NCBI GenBank assembly: GCA_964637445.1 | Contig: CAZWWS010000061.1 | Location: 1 to 13,747 of the forward strand | Source of the DNA: M3 sp964637445 | GTDB lineage: Bacteria; Bacteroidota; Bacteroidia; Bacteroidales; Muribaculaceae | Length of the DNA: 13,747 nt | Direction: 5' to 3' | In this document: positions 7,559 to 13,747 of the stretch, piece by piece | How positions within the stretch are numbered: position 1 is the stretch's first letter | How the letters are laid out: the number at the start of each line of letters is the position of its first letter | Position numbers and translations under genes: made by a program | The notes under the pieces: model-generated | The model's input: the letters and a program-made list of their open reading frames with translations, nothing else | Told to the model about the DNA's origin: nothing | Database searches by the model: none

Positions 7559-8497
7559 TTATTTTAATACCGACGATTGAGTCATTGCTACCGGTGCCGG
7601 ATTTTTGTCGTAGTTGGCGAGCGCTTCTTGCAAGTTGGTTATCATCATAGCTCTAAGTTCCGGAGGATTGAGCACGATGATTGACGGTCCATGGCTGAGT
7701 AGCTCTTGCACGAAGTCGTCGGTGATACGCAACTTGTAGTAGAACACCGAATATTCGTCGTGAATAGTCTCATGCTGCGAGTGATGCAATGGCAATGCAC
7801 GAAGATATTTTGCTTGGCGAACATCGGCTTTGATAGCCACATTTTTTACTTCGCCTTGAGTGAACATGATGCCGAAGCTGTCGCGGAAATAGGTTTCGGC
7901 ATCAAACGTTTCGGGTATTTCGTAGTCGGAAGCTTCGATCACTACATCGCTCATGCGGTCGAGCGCATAGGTCTTGATGCAATCTTCTTTCACGTTGCGA
8001 CCGGTCACATACCATCTTTGCTTGAATATCTTCAAGAAATAAGGCTCTACCTCAACTCCCGGAGTGGCGCTGATGCGCGAATAGGGACGATAGGTGAACA
8101 CTATCGGATGGAAATGTTTCAGAGCATCGATTACCACTGGCAGATATTCGCGTGCCGATGGCACATTCTCAAGGAATATTTTGTTGGATATGTCACGGCA
8201 GTCGCTGAGCATGTCGCTCATGGCTGCCGAGTTGAGGAGCCAGTTGGTCACGCTCTCGTTGTGGTCGTCCTCGTCTTGAATATAGTATTCAAATGTAGAG
8301 GTGTTACACTCGATGCTGATCTTGAAAATTTCTTCGATCGCAAGACGATAGTTGTAGAACGTACGTCGCGGAAGGGGTTCTCCGTTGGAGTAGGGCGACT
8401 TGATCCACAAGTCGTTGAGTTTCTCACGGGTGATACGGCCGTAGCGCTTAATAGTGTCGATGAGCCAAATGTATCGGCTGAATAAATCTTTTGACAT
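7559..8497 (-). CDS. WYL-domain transcriptional regulator
   Basis: A ligand-responsive DNA-binding regulator of 312 residues. The N-terminus (about 6-62) is a winged helix-turn-helix with the PRRTFYNYRLAIEEIF recognition region (43-58). The WYL core spans about 128-190: YRPYSR (136-141), EVEPYFLKIFKQRWYVTGRN (149-168, with the naming motif in RWYVTGR) and YALDRMSDV (177-185). A C-terminal WCX-like extension covers about 217-295. WYL domains are known to bind nucleic acids or small ligands; the ligand here is not evident. It begins 3 bp after the symporter stop codon, so it must be cotranscribed with namZ and the symporter and may control them. The start at 8497 (MSKDLFSRYIWLIDTI) is typical of Bacteroidetes members. 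Confidence 0.9.
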   Translation of the reverse strand: MSKDLFSRYIWLIDTIKRYGRITREKLNDLWIKSPYSNGEPLPRRTFYNYRLAIEEIFKISIECNTSTFEYYIQDEDDHNESVTNWLLNSAAMSDMLSDCRDISNKIFLENVPSAREYLPVVIDALKHFHPIVFTYRPYSRISATPGVEVEPYFLKIFKQRWYVTGRNVKEDCIKTYALDRMSDVVIEASDYEIPETFDAETYFRDSFGIMFTQGEVKNVAIKADVRQAKYLRALPLHHSQHETIHDEYSVFYYKLRITDDFVQELLSHGPSIIVLNPPELRAMMITNLQEALANYDKNPAPVAMTQSSVLK

Positions 8498-8500
8498 AGG

Positions 8501-9979
8501 TTAACTTTCAGACTTATCGTTATTAATGTTGTTATTTTTGTTTGAAACCAACAGCCACAACCCTATATAGGTCAGAGCTGCGTTGAATATTAGTAGCTCG
8601 AAACTCATCTGATAGTCGAATTGGCGTAATAGCCACTCTTTTACTATCCAACTGAGCAGGGGGGAGAGTATGCACACTGCCGGCACAAGGCGGTCGCGCA
8701 CTTTCTTGCTGTTTGTTATGCCAAACAGGAATAGCCCTAAAATGGGACCGTAGGTGTAGGATGCGAGGGTGTAGACAGCGCTTATTGCGTCTTCTTCGCT
8801 GATGAGGTAGAACGCAATGATTACCATTCCCATCACTATTGACATAGCCACATGGACGCGACTGCGCACTCGGCTCAGGCGCTTGTCGTCCATGCGATTG
8901 CCTTTTAAGATGTCGACCGTAAACGATGTGGTCAGCGATGTCAATGCCGAGCCTGCTGCCGAATATGCCGACGATACCAATCCTAAAATGAACAGGATGC
9001 CTACGATTACCGGCATTGTGGGATGCGAAGCTACAAGGCCGAATATTTCGTCTGACTTATCGGGCATCTGCAAGCTTGGTTCGCGCTCAATATATATCAG
9101 CAACAATGTGCCTAATATCAAAAACAATACGATGACAAAAAATTGCATCACCGACGACACCATCATGTTCTTTTGTGATTGCTTTGAGTCGCGGCAGGCA
9201 AGGTTGCGTTGCATCATATCTTGATCAAGGCCGGTCATGGCTATCACCATGAATATTCCGGCGAGAAATTGTTTCCAGAAATAAGTACCCTCCGATGGGT
9301 TGTCGAAGTAGAACACTCTCGATGATGGGTGCTCGCTTATGGTTGTGAGCATCGATGAGAAAGAGAATCCGAGATTTTCGGCTATAAAGACGATGCATAG
9401 CGCCACCGATGTGATGAGGCAGAAACTTTTCAGCAAGTCGGTCCATATCACCGATTTCACGCCTCCACGGAAGGTGTAGAACCACACGATGGCTATCGTC
9501 ACCGCAACATTCAGCCAGAACGGAATGCCTGTCGGGCGACACACAAGCTCGTAGAGCACGATACACACAACATAGAATCTCACTGCGGCTCCAAGCATCT
9601 TCGAGATGAAGAAAAACCATGCTCCGGCGCTATAGGTTGAGGCGCCGAATCGCTCTCCCAGATAGCCGTAGATCGACACAAGATTGCGCTTATAGAAAAG
9701 TGGCACGAGCAGATATGCTATCACGGCGTAGCCGACGATAAAACCTATTGACATTTGTATGTAGGAATAGCCCTTGGCGGCGACCATGCCGGGTACGGAG
9801 ATGAACGTGACTCCCGATATGGCGGCTCCGATGGTGGCAAATGCTACTATAGGCCACGATGTGCGACGATTGCCGGTGAAAAAGGTGGCATTATCGCTCC
9901 CTCGCGACGCGTAGTAGGATACTCCAAACAGCACTAAGAAATAGCCTACGATTGTCAATATGATGATCCAAGGTGCCAT
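8501..9979 (-). CDS. Sodium:solute symporter (SSS family)
   Basis: Inner-membrane sodium-coupled uptake carrier, 492 residues with about 13 hydrophobic segments, the family's normal size. Recognisable: first helix (4-21), ISGVTFISVPG (54-64), RGGVKSVIWTDLLK (171-184), GLDQDMMQRN (250-259), and the sodium-site helix with small hydroxyl residues SSAYSAAGSALTSLTTSFTVDIL (parts of 336-358). The C-terminus is a short polar tail rich in Asn. It lies 11 bp after namZ and 3 bp before the WYL gene. The substrate cannot be read from sequence; the neighbouring muramidase makes N-acetylmuramic acid or a related cell-wall sugar a sensible guess. I recall that an inner-membrane transporter (MurT) serves this role in Tannerella, but orthology is not shown. 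Confidence 0.92.
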   Translation of the reverse strand: MAPWIIILTIVGYFLVLFGVSYYASRGSDNATFFTGNRRTSWPIVAFATIGAAISGVTFISVPGMVAAKGYSYIQMSIGFIVGYAVIAYLLVPLFYKRNLVSIYGYLGERFGASTYSAGAWFFFISKMLGAAVRFYVVCIVLYELVCRPTGIPFWLNVAVTIAIVWFYTFRGGVKSVIWTDLLKSFCLITSVALCIVFIAENLGFSFSSMLTTISEHPSSRVFYFDNPSEGTYFWKQFLAGIFMVIAMTGLDQDMMQRNLACRDSKQSQKNMMVSSVMQFFVIVLFLILGTLLLIYIEREPSLQMPDKSDEIFGLVASHPTMPVIVGILFILGLVSSAYSAAGSALTSLTTSFTVDILKGNRMDDKRLSRVRSRVHVAMSIVMGMVIIAFYLISEEDAISAVYTLASYTYGPILGLFLFGITNSKKVRDRLVPAVCILSPLLSWIVKEWLLRQFDYQMSFELLIFNAALTYIGLWLLVSNKNNNINNDKSES

Positions 9980-9990
9980 GTTGGTTAGTC

Positions 9991-11166
9991 TTATTCGCTA
10001 TAAAGCAGATAGGGTCGACGCTGACGCTTGAACTTTGCCACATCTTCAGCCCATGTGGCTTTGATTTCTTCGGCTGTGCAACCGCGCTCGATCATGGGAC
10101 GTATTTTGTCACTTCCTATCAACTTTTCAAAAAATGCAGTCAAAAACTTCTTGTTGCCTCGTCCGATGCGGTTGTAAGCATCGATGAGATACTCCAAGTT
10201 GATGCCGGCGGCTATCACTTCCTCCTCGCTGAGGTTGCGCAAGTCTACGCCGTGGCATCGCTTGCCGAGCTGAGGCGGATTCTTCGCTCCGGGCTTGCTC
10301 TGAGGGGTAAATGCGAAGTCGCAACTCTTAAATCGTGGATGTCCGTAGACTTCAAACGGCATCTCTGTGCCTCGTCCGATGCTCACATCGGTAGCCTCGA
10401 AGTAGCATAGCGACGGATATAGGTAGACCGACAGCATCGTTGGCAGATTGGGCGATGGTGCTATCGGTAAGCGATAGCGAGTGGAGTGGGTGTATCCGAT
10501 GCAGCGTATCACCATAAGTTTCGCTTGTCGGCTTTCGCGCAGCCATCCTTCGCCGTTGGCCATGGTGGCAAGCTCACCGAGTGTCATGCCGTGCATCACC
10601 GGGATGGGCAGTCGTCCCACGCCCGATTTGTAGGCCATGTCCAATATCGGTCCGTCTACTGTCATACCGTTGGGGTTTGGGCGATCGAGTATCATCACCT
10701 CTTTGTCGTAGACTATGGCGGCATTCATCAGGTCGAGCATGGTGATATAGTAGGTATAGAAGCGAAGTCCTACATCTTGGATGTCGATGACTATCACGTC
10801 AAATCGCTCCATTACCTCCTTGGCGGGCATACGGCTGCGTCCGTCGTAGAGCGAGGCTATAGGTATTCCGGTCTTGGTATCTACCGTCGACTTTACGTGC
10901 TCGCCGGCATCGGCTGTGCCTCTAAATCCATGTTCGGGTGAGAATATCGTTGTGACATCTAATCCGTTGTCAATCATCAGATCGAGAGTGTGGCGGTCGC
11001 CTACCATTCCGGTGTGGTTTGATAGCAGAGCCACTCGCTTTCCTTTCAGTTGGGGAACGTATTCAGATACGCGCGACGCTCCGACTCCCACTTCGCAAGC
11101 AGCAGTCGGTAAGGCTAAACTGAGGAGAAGAACAGCAAAAGTCAATACTAAGCGCATTGAGTTCAT
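9991..11166 (-). CDS. namZ: Exo-beta-N-acetylmuramidase NamZ-like (DUF1343, GH171)
   Basis: Probably releases terminal N-acetylmuramic acid from peptidoglycan fragments outside the inner membrane. The 391-residue protein has a signal peptide (MRLVLTFAVLLLSLALPTAA from residue 4); the TAAC at 21-24 is a poor lipobox, so lipoprotein status is open. DUF1343 hallmarks are all present: VALLSNHTG (45-53), FSPEHGFRG (75-83, Glu78), SLYDG (105-109), VIDIQDVGLRFYTYY (126-140), LDRPNPNG (160-167), APSPNLP (236-242), YPSLCYFEATDVSIGRGT (250-267) and PFEVYGHP (270-277). Function is carried over from characterised Bacillus and Tannerella relatives. It heads the namZ-symporter-WYL operon. The ATG at 11166 or 11157 would both give a working signal peptide. 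Confidence 0.85.
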   Translation of the reverse strand: MNSMRLVLTFAVLLLSLALPTAACEVGVGASRVSEYVPQLKGKRVALLSNHTGMVGDRHTLDLMIDNGLDVTTIFSPEHGFRGTADAGEHVKSTVDTKTGIPIASLYDGRSRMPAKEVMERFDVIVIDIQDVGLRFYTYYITMLDLMNAAIVYDKEVMILDRPNPNGMTVDGPILDMAYKSGVGRLPIPVMHGMTLGELATMANGEGWLRESRQAKLMVIRCIGYTHSTRYRLPIAPSPNLPTMLSVYLYPSLCYFEATDVSIGRGTEMPFEVYGHPRFKSCDFAFTPQSKPGAKNPPQLGKRCHGVDLRNLSEEEVIAAGINLEYLIDAYNRIGRGNKKFLTAFFEKLIGSDKIRPMIERGCTAEEIKATWAEDVAKFKRQRRPYLLYSE

Positions 11167-11191
11167 GTACGATGCTTTTTTATTCTCGGTG

Positions 11192-11199
11192 TAAAGTTA
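11192..11199 (-). promoter_or_regulatory. Possible -7 element upstream of namZ
   Basis: TAACTTTA on the minus strand (11199-11192) is one base off the TAnnTTTG consensus and lies 25 bp before the namZ ATG. No TTTG-like -33 box is found at 19-22 bp upstream, so this is a weak call. The same gap contains an 8-G run (11258-11265) and a perfect 12-bp AT palindrome (11244-11255). Confidence 0.28.
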
Positions 11200-11284
11200 G
11201 GTATATTTCCGCACATTTTGCGTTAATAAAAGTTCTTGAAGTATAAAATATTTTAACGGGGGGGGTAAAAGACTCGAAAAATGA

Positions 11285-12568
11285 TTATTTGCCCTTAGCG
11301 TTGCGCGCGAGCATCCGGTGTCCGACGCGGCAATAGATACATTTACGGGGTTCGCAATACTCTCTGCGAAGCTGTATCAGCGCTTGCGACATGAAAGCGT
11401 CGGAGCATTTTATTCCGGCGTGGTCAAACAATGTGATTATCGAGTTGGACTCGGCCGGTAGTTGTTGGAGCAGAGCGATGGCACGTTCGCATAGTGCGGT
11501 GTCGTTGCGTTGCAATGCGTAGGCATAGGTCAATGGGACTACGGCATTGATAAGCAATATGTTGAGCGACTGGTTGCTGAGCGCTCGCACCGAGCGAGAG
11601 CTGATAGGGTTGAACGAATAGTGCGAAGCCCAATATCCCGATAGTTCGCGGTCAAACAGCTCGCGAGCGTCGGCTTCGGTCTTTGCTTCGACTATACGGC
11701 TCATCAAGCGGAATCCTCCATGAACCAATTGTGCCAACAAGGCTATACGGCGATGAGGAAAATTGGCTGGACGCATACGCGCCATCTTCCATCCCGGCGA
11801 TTGCAATGGGCTGAGCGAAAACTTGTTGGCGAGAAAACGGTATTCTTCTTTCAGACTGCGCACATAAGCGTTGTCGTCGGAGGTGTCGTCCAGCAATCCC
11901 GACTGTCCGAAAAGCAGAGCTTCGAGCGACAGCAGCGAATCGCTGTGTTTGCCCATGAAGCGGAGCGGAAGGCTCATTGCCAATCGCTCGAACGACTCGC
12001 CATTGATGCCAAATCCAAGGCTGCGAGCAAGTGTCACATAGCACGTCTCCTCCCAGTCGCCGGAAGTCTTGCCGAGCACATCGTATATCCTATCGACCTT
12101 GCTATAAAGCCGTTGATGAGCGAGATTGCTTATCCAGTCGGTCACATAGATTTGAGGTATCGAAGCCATCTCCTTGGCGCAAGGCAATTCGCTCGCCGCG
12201 CTATCCACAAGCGCATGATATTGTTCGTGAAACTCTCGCGAGCAAGCCATCCTCAGCTGTGGTATTACCTCGCCGTTTCTCCGGCGGATGGCCATGTCAT
12301 CTTTGTCGACCACATGGAGTATCACCGAGTCGTAGGCTTCGTCAGTGTCGTGGTGGTGGCGATGCCAGTCGCTTGCGCGCACATGTATTTCAATGTTTCC
12401 CACCCATAAGCGTCCGTCGATTTTTACCTTGGCATTGAAAAAGTCGGGACCCGCATCGCGATTGAGCAGACCCGGATCGATCACCTGCACACGGCGTCCG
12501 TCGACCGTACGCATCTCCGAGGGTTGCCACAGCCGATGTTGCCACACATATTGCATCAATCGCTCCAT
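11285..12568 (-). CDS. DUF2851 family protein
   Basis: A conserved Bacteroidetes protein of unknown function, 427 residues from the chosen start. The N-terminal block VIDPGLLNRDAGPDFFNAKV (29-48) and GRLWVGNIEIHVRASDWHRH (52-71) is the family hallmark; a His-rich HRHHHD follows. The middle is mostly helical. The C-terminus has a Cys cluster, Cys405-x4-Cys410-x2-Cys413, inside REYCEPRKCIYCRVGHRML, which could bind zinc or an Fe-S cluster. I chose the ATG at 12568 (MERLMQYVWQHRLW) because family members typically begin with a similar MExLxxYVW segment; upstream in-frame starts are an ATG at 12625 and a GTG at 12631. No signal peptide or membrane helix. The nearest good promoter is 236 bp upstream, beyond a terminator-like hairpin. 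Confidence 0.85.
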   Translation of the reverse strand: MERLMQYVWQHRLWQPSEMRTVDGRRVQVIDPGLLNRDAGPDFFNAKVKIDGRLWVGNIEIHVRASDWHRHHHDTDEAYDSVILHVVDKDDMAIRRRNGEVIPQLRMACSREFHEQYHALVDSAASELPCAKEMASIPQIYVTDWISNLAHQRLYSKVDRIYDVLGKTSGDWEETCYVTLARSLGFGINGESFERLAMSLPLRFMGKHSDSLLSLEALLFGQSGLLDDTSDDNAYVRSLKEEYRFLANKFSLSPLQSPGWKMARMRPANFPHRRIALLAQLVHGGFRLMSRIVEAKTEADARELFDRELSGYWASHYSFNPISSRSVRALSNQSLNILLINAVVPLTYAYALQRNDTALCERAIALLQQLPAESNSIITLFDHAGIKCSDAFMSQALIQLRREYCEPRKCIYCRVGHRMLARNAKGK

Positions 12569-12639
12569 CAGTCTACTGAATTTATTCGCCACTAAGGTAG
12601 CAATTATTTTCCAAATACGCTCCATTGCCACCCATCAAA

Positions 12640-12797
12640 AGCAACAAAGGAGCGTCCTCGCGGATGCTCCTTTGCTTCAAATACACAATTATCTATAAAA
12701 CAACTATTTTAATGCGTTGATTCGGAATTTTGCTGTTTTTACTATGAACTTGATTTAGAGTATGATTTCGTGAATAAATATTGAGTAGAAAATGTTG
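12640..12797 (-). ncRNA. Candidate leader RNA or small RNA upstream of DUF2851
   Basis: The 335-bp stretch from 12569 to 12903 has no gene I can support. A good promoter (12804-12834) would start a transcript near 12797, and a strong hairpin followed by a T-rich run ends near 12640, giving an RNA of about 158 nt. Reading this strand I find no ATG-started reading frame before the hairpin. It resembles no RNA family I can name (not 6S, SRP or tmRNA). It may be an independent small RNA or a leader that attenuates DUF2851. Inference from promoter plus hairpin only. Confidence 0.35.
12645..12674 (-). terminator. Strong GNRA-capped hairpin, probable Rho-independent terminator or attenuator
   Basis: Arms 12645-12657 and 12662-12674 form a 13-bp stem with one G-U pair; in minus-strand RNA it is CAAAGGAGCAUCC, loop GCGA, then the complementary arm. 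GCGA is a GNRA tetraloop. It is followed by TTGCTTTTGATG, an interrupted T run. Transcripts from the promoter at 12804-12834 reach it before DUF2851. Confidence 0.6.
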
Positions 12798-12803
12798 ATG
12801 TCA

Positions 12804-12834
12804 CAAAGTTAGCGATTATAACCATGATAACAAA
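12804..12834 (-). promoter_or_regulatory. Bacteroidetes-type promoter
   Basis: On the minus strand TTTG (12834-12831) and TAACTTTG (12811-12804) are separated by exactly 19 bp, the same arrangement and the same -7 box as upstream of thyA. The start should fall near 12797. It points at the hairpin (12645-12674) and DUF2851. The -33 box lies inside an inverted repeat (12827-12855). Confidence 0.72.
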
Positions 12835-12855
12835 ATATTGTAACAATTTTGTTAT
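12827..12855. repeat. AT-rich inverted repeat over the -33 box
   Basis: Perfect 10-base arms ATAACAAAAT (12827-12836) and ATTTTGTTAT (12846-12855) flank 9 bases; a smaller TTGTAACAA palindrome (12838-12846) is nested inside. It overlaps the -33 box of the promoter at 12804-12834, a position suited to an operator. It could instead be a weak 3' hairpin for the small membrane-protein gene ending at 12904, though no T run follows. Confidence 0.45.
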
Positions 12856-12903
12856 ATTTCTTCCCGGTCTACTATTCATCGGCTCTCTCGTATATACACA
12901 GCT

Positions 12904-13251
12904 CTAATCTCCATATACAGCGTATAAAATCAAGAATAGTAATATAATTGGAGATAGTATAGTAAATAGCTCAATCAAATTCGGACATATGAAATTTAGC
13001 AAGAAGAATCCGAGAAGACAAAAAGATTCGATTTTTATCAAATTTTGTGAGGTTGCTTGGCTTTTAAATATAATAATCCGTTCACATATTATCAAAAATA
13101 ATAATCCGATTAGATATGGGTATAATTTAACCATTATGCGATTTGTGCTGCAAAATATAATGAGCCATACGACCAAAGCTATTATAATTGGAGTCGGAAA
13201 TAATAGCTTATAGAATATCTTTTTTATTGTTTCAATATTTATAAATTTCAT
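12904..13251 (-). CDS. Small four-helix membrane protein, candidate immunity protein
   Basis: I do not recognise a family. The 115-residue product is strongly hydrophobic, with likely membrane helices at about 18-34, 43-62, 74-90 and 93-113, short charged loops (Arg/Lys near 38-42 and 57-63) and no large soluble domain. Its ATG at 13251 lies inside the end of the upstream papain-like gene, a 20-bp overlap, so the two are almost surely cotranscribed and translationally coupled. A small protein directly after a C-terminal toxin-like tip is the classic place for an immunity gene; a membrane immunity protein would fit a toxin acting at or across the membrane. The DNA is AT-rich (16 GC of 60 in 13021-13080), unlike the housekeeping genes. 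The role is inference. Confidence 0.7.
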   Translation of the reverse strand: MKFINIETIKKIFYKLLFPTPIIIALVVWLIIFCSTNRIMVKLYPYLIGLLFLIICERIIIFKSQATSQNLIKIESFCLLGFFLLNFICPNLIELFTILSPIILLFLILYAVYGD

Positions 13252-13747
13252 ATCCTAAGTTAGATTGTGTACTTTTAATTTCACCATATAAATTAATTGG
13301 AATTATTGAATTTCCGCGATTTTTTATTGAAACACCTATAGTACCTGTAGGTATAAAAGGGTATGATATTTTTATATCAATTCCAGCACTAATTAAGCTT
13401 TTTGCGACAGCCGTTGCGCAATTGTTGGTGATAATGTTATAATCTTTCTCGCTTTCTTTTTTGAATGTTTCAGCAATTATTTGGTCTTGTTCTGATGTAG
13501 TTGGTATTACAAATGCTTTTTCGTAATCGTATTCTTTTCCACCTCCATCACTATCTAAGAATGATTGAGGATCTCCATCTATCGGAACATCAATATCGTC
13601 GGATGTCTTTGCGCCTTGATGTTCTCCGCTAATATATTTGTCATCTCCATTTATGGAATAATATCTCCATTCATCATTCTCATTTTGAACAAGTAATGCA
13701 ATATGCCCGACTATATTTTCGGTATTTAATAATATTGCCACATCCAT
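13232..13747 (-). CDS. Papain-like (LRAT/NlpC-P60 permuted type) domain, likely C-terminal tip of an RHS/polymorphic toxin; partial
   Basis: The visible 171 residues begin at an ATG exactly on the window edge, so the true start is probably outside. GHIALLVQNENDEWRYYSI (14-32) places a His (His15) on a strand, and ITNNCATAVAKSLISAGI (106-123) a Cys (Cys110) at a helix start. His-before-Cys with an NC motif is the order seen in circularly permuted papain-like folds such as LRAT and YiiX. The SINGDDKYISGEHQG stretch (31-45) resembles, as I remember them, the ends of RHS-repeat proteins in Bacteroidetes. The end is short strands (141-171) with no membrane helix. A small membrane protein overlaps its last 20 bp. 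AT-rich base use suggests transfer. Activity (peptidase, amidase or acyltransferase) is not decidable here; it could also be a stand-alone enzyme. Confidence 0.6.
   Translation of the reverse strand: MDVAILLNTENIVGHIALLVQNENDEWRYYSINGDDKYISGEHQGAKTSDDIDVPIDGDPQSFLDSDGGGKEYDYEKAFVIPTTSEQDQIIAETFKKESEKDYNIITNNCATAVAKSLISAGIDIKISYPFIPTGTIGVSIKNRGNSIIPINLYGEIKSTQSNLGYEIYKY

Noticed and set aside
7706..8485. 259-codon plus-strand open frame opposite the WYL gene
   Set aside because: It exactly mirrors a recognisable WYL coding region, has no family resemblance, and every clear gene here is on the minus strand.
11720..12409. 229-codon plus-strand open frame opposite DUF2851
   Set aside because: Shadow of a conserved gene; no motif and no promoter.
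12592..12599. TACCTTAG as a -7 box directly before DUF2851
   Set aside because: One mismatch to consensus and no TTTG-like -33 box at the needed distance.
12569..12631. Longer DUF2851 form from GTG 12631 or ATG 12625
   Set aside because: Family members begin close to the MERLMQYVW segment; the extra residues have no family counterpart. ATG 12625 cannot be fully excluded.
12989..13213. 74-codon plus-strand open frame in the AT-rich block
   Set aside because: Basic, low-complexity product opposite the membrane protein; nothing supports it as a gene.

Overview
The window looks like a Bacteroidales chromosome, most likely of the Muribaculaceae or a near relative. Four things point that way: the LysRS has the long C-terminal extension usual in this phylum; there are DUF1343, DUF2851 and secreted endonuclease I proteins of Bacteroidetes type; promoters have the TTTG / TAnnTTTG pattern of the Bacteroidetes sigma factor; and Shine-Dalgarno sequences are absent. 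The family-level placement is inference. All twelve genes lie on the minus strand, so the window reads right to left.

Right edge (about 12900-13747): an AT-rich accessory block. The visible end of a papain-like (LRAT/NlpC-P60 permuted type) domain, probably the C-terminal tip of a larger RHS or polymorphic-toxin protein that continues beyond the window, overlaps by 20 bp a small four-helix membrane protein. This looks like a toxin tip and its immunity partner.

Next comes a 335-bp gene-free stretch (12569-12903). It holds a near-perfect Bacteroidetes promoter, an AT-rich inverted repeat over its -33 box, and a strong GNRA-capped hairpin about 130 nt downstream. It may be a small RNA or an attenuated leader for the DUF2851 gene (11285-12568).

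Region 7559-11166 is a compact operon: namZ (DUF1343, exo-muramidase), an SSS-family sodium symporter 11 bp later, and a WYL-domain regulator 3 bp after that. The arrangement suggests salvage of cell-wall amino sugar with a linked regulator. After a 13-bp inverted repeat comes a secreted multidomain endonuclease I (5104-7485).

Region 1-4993 is housekeeping. thyA and folA overlap by 4 bp and make dTMP and recycle dihydrofolate; a clear promoter precedes thyA. lysS, gpsA and pgi then follow in the same direction; pgi is cut by the left edge. Nothing in this part is unusual apart from small sequence peculiarities in FolA and LysS. No tRNA, rRNA, CRISPR array or insertion sequence was seen.
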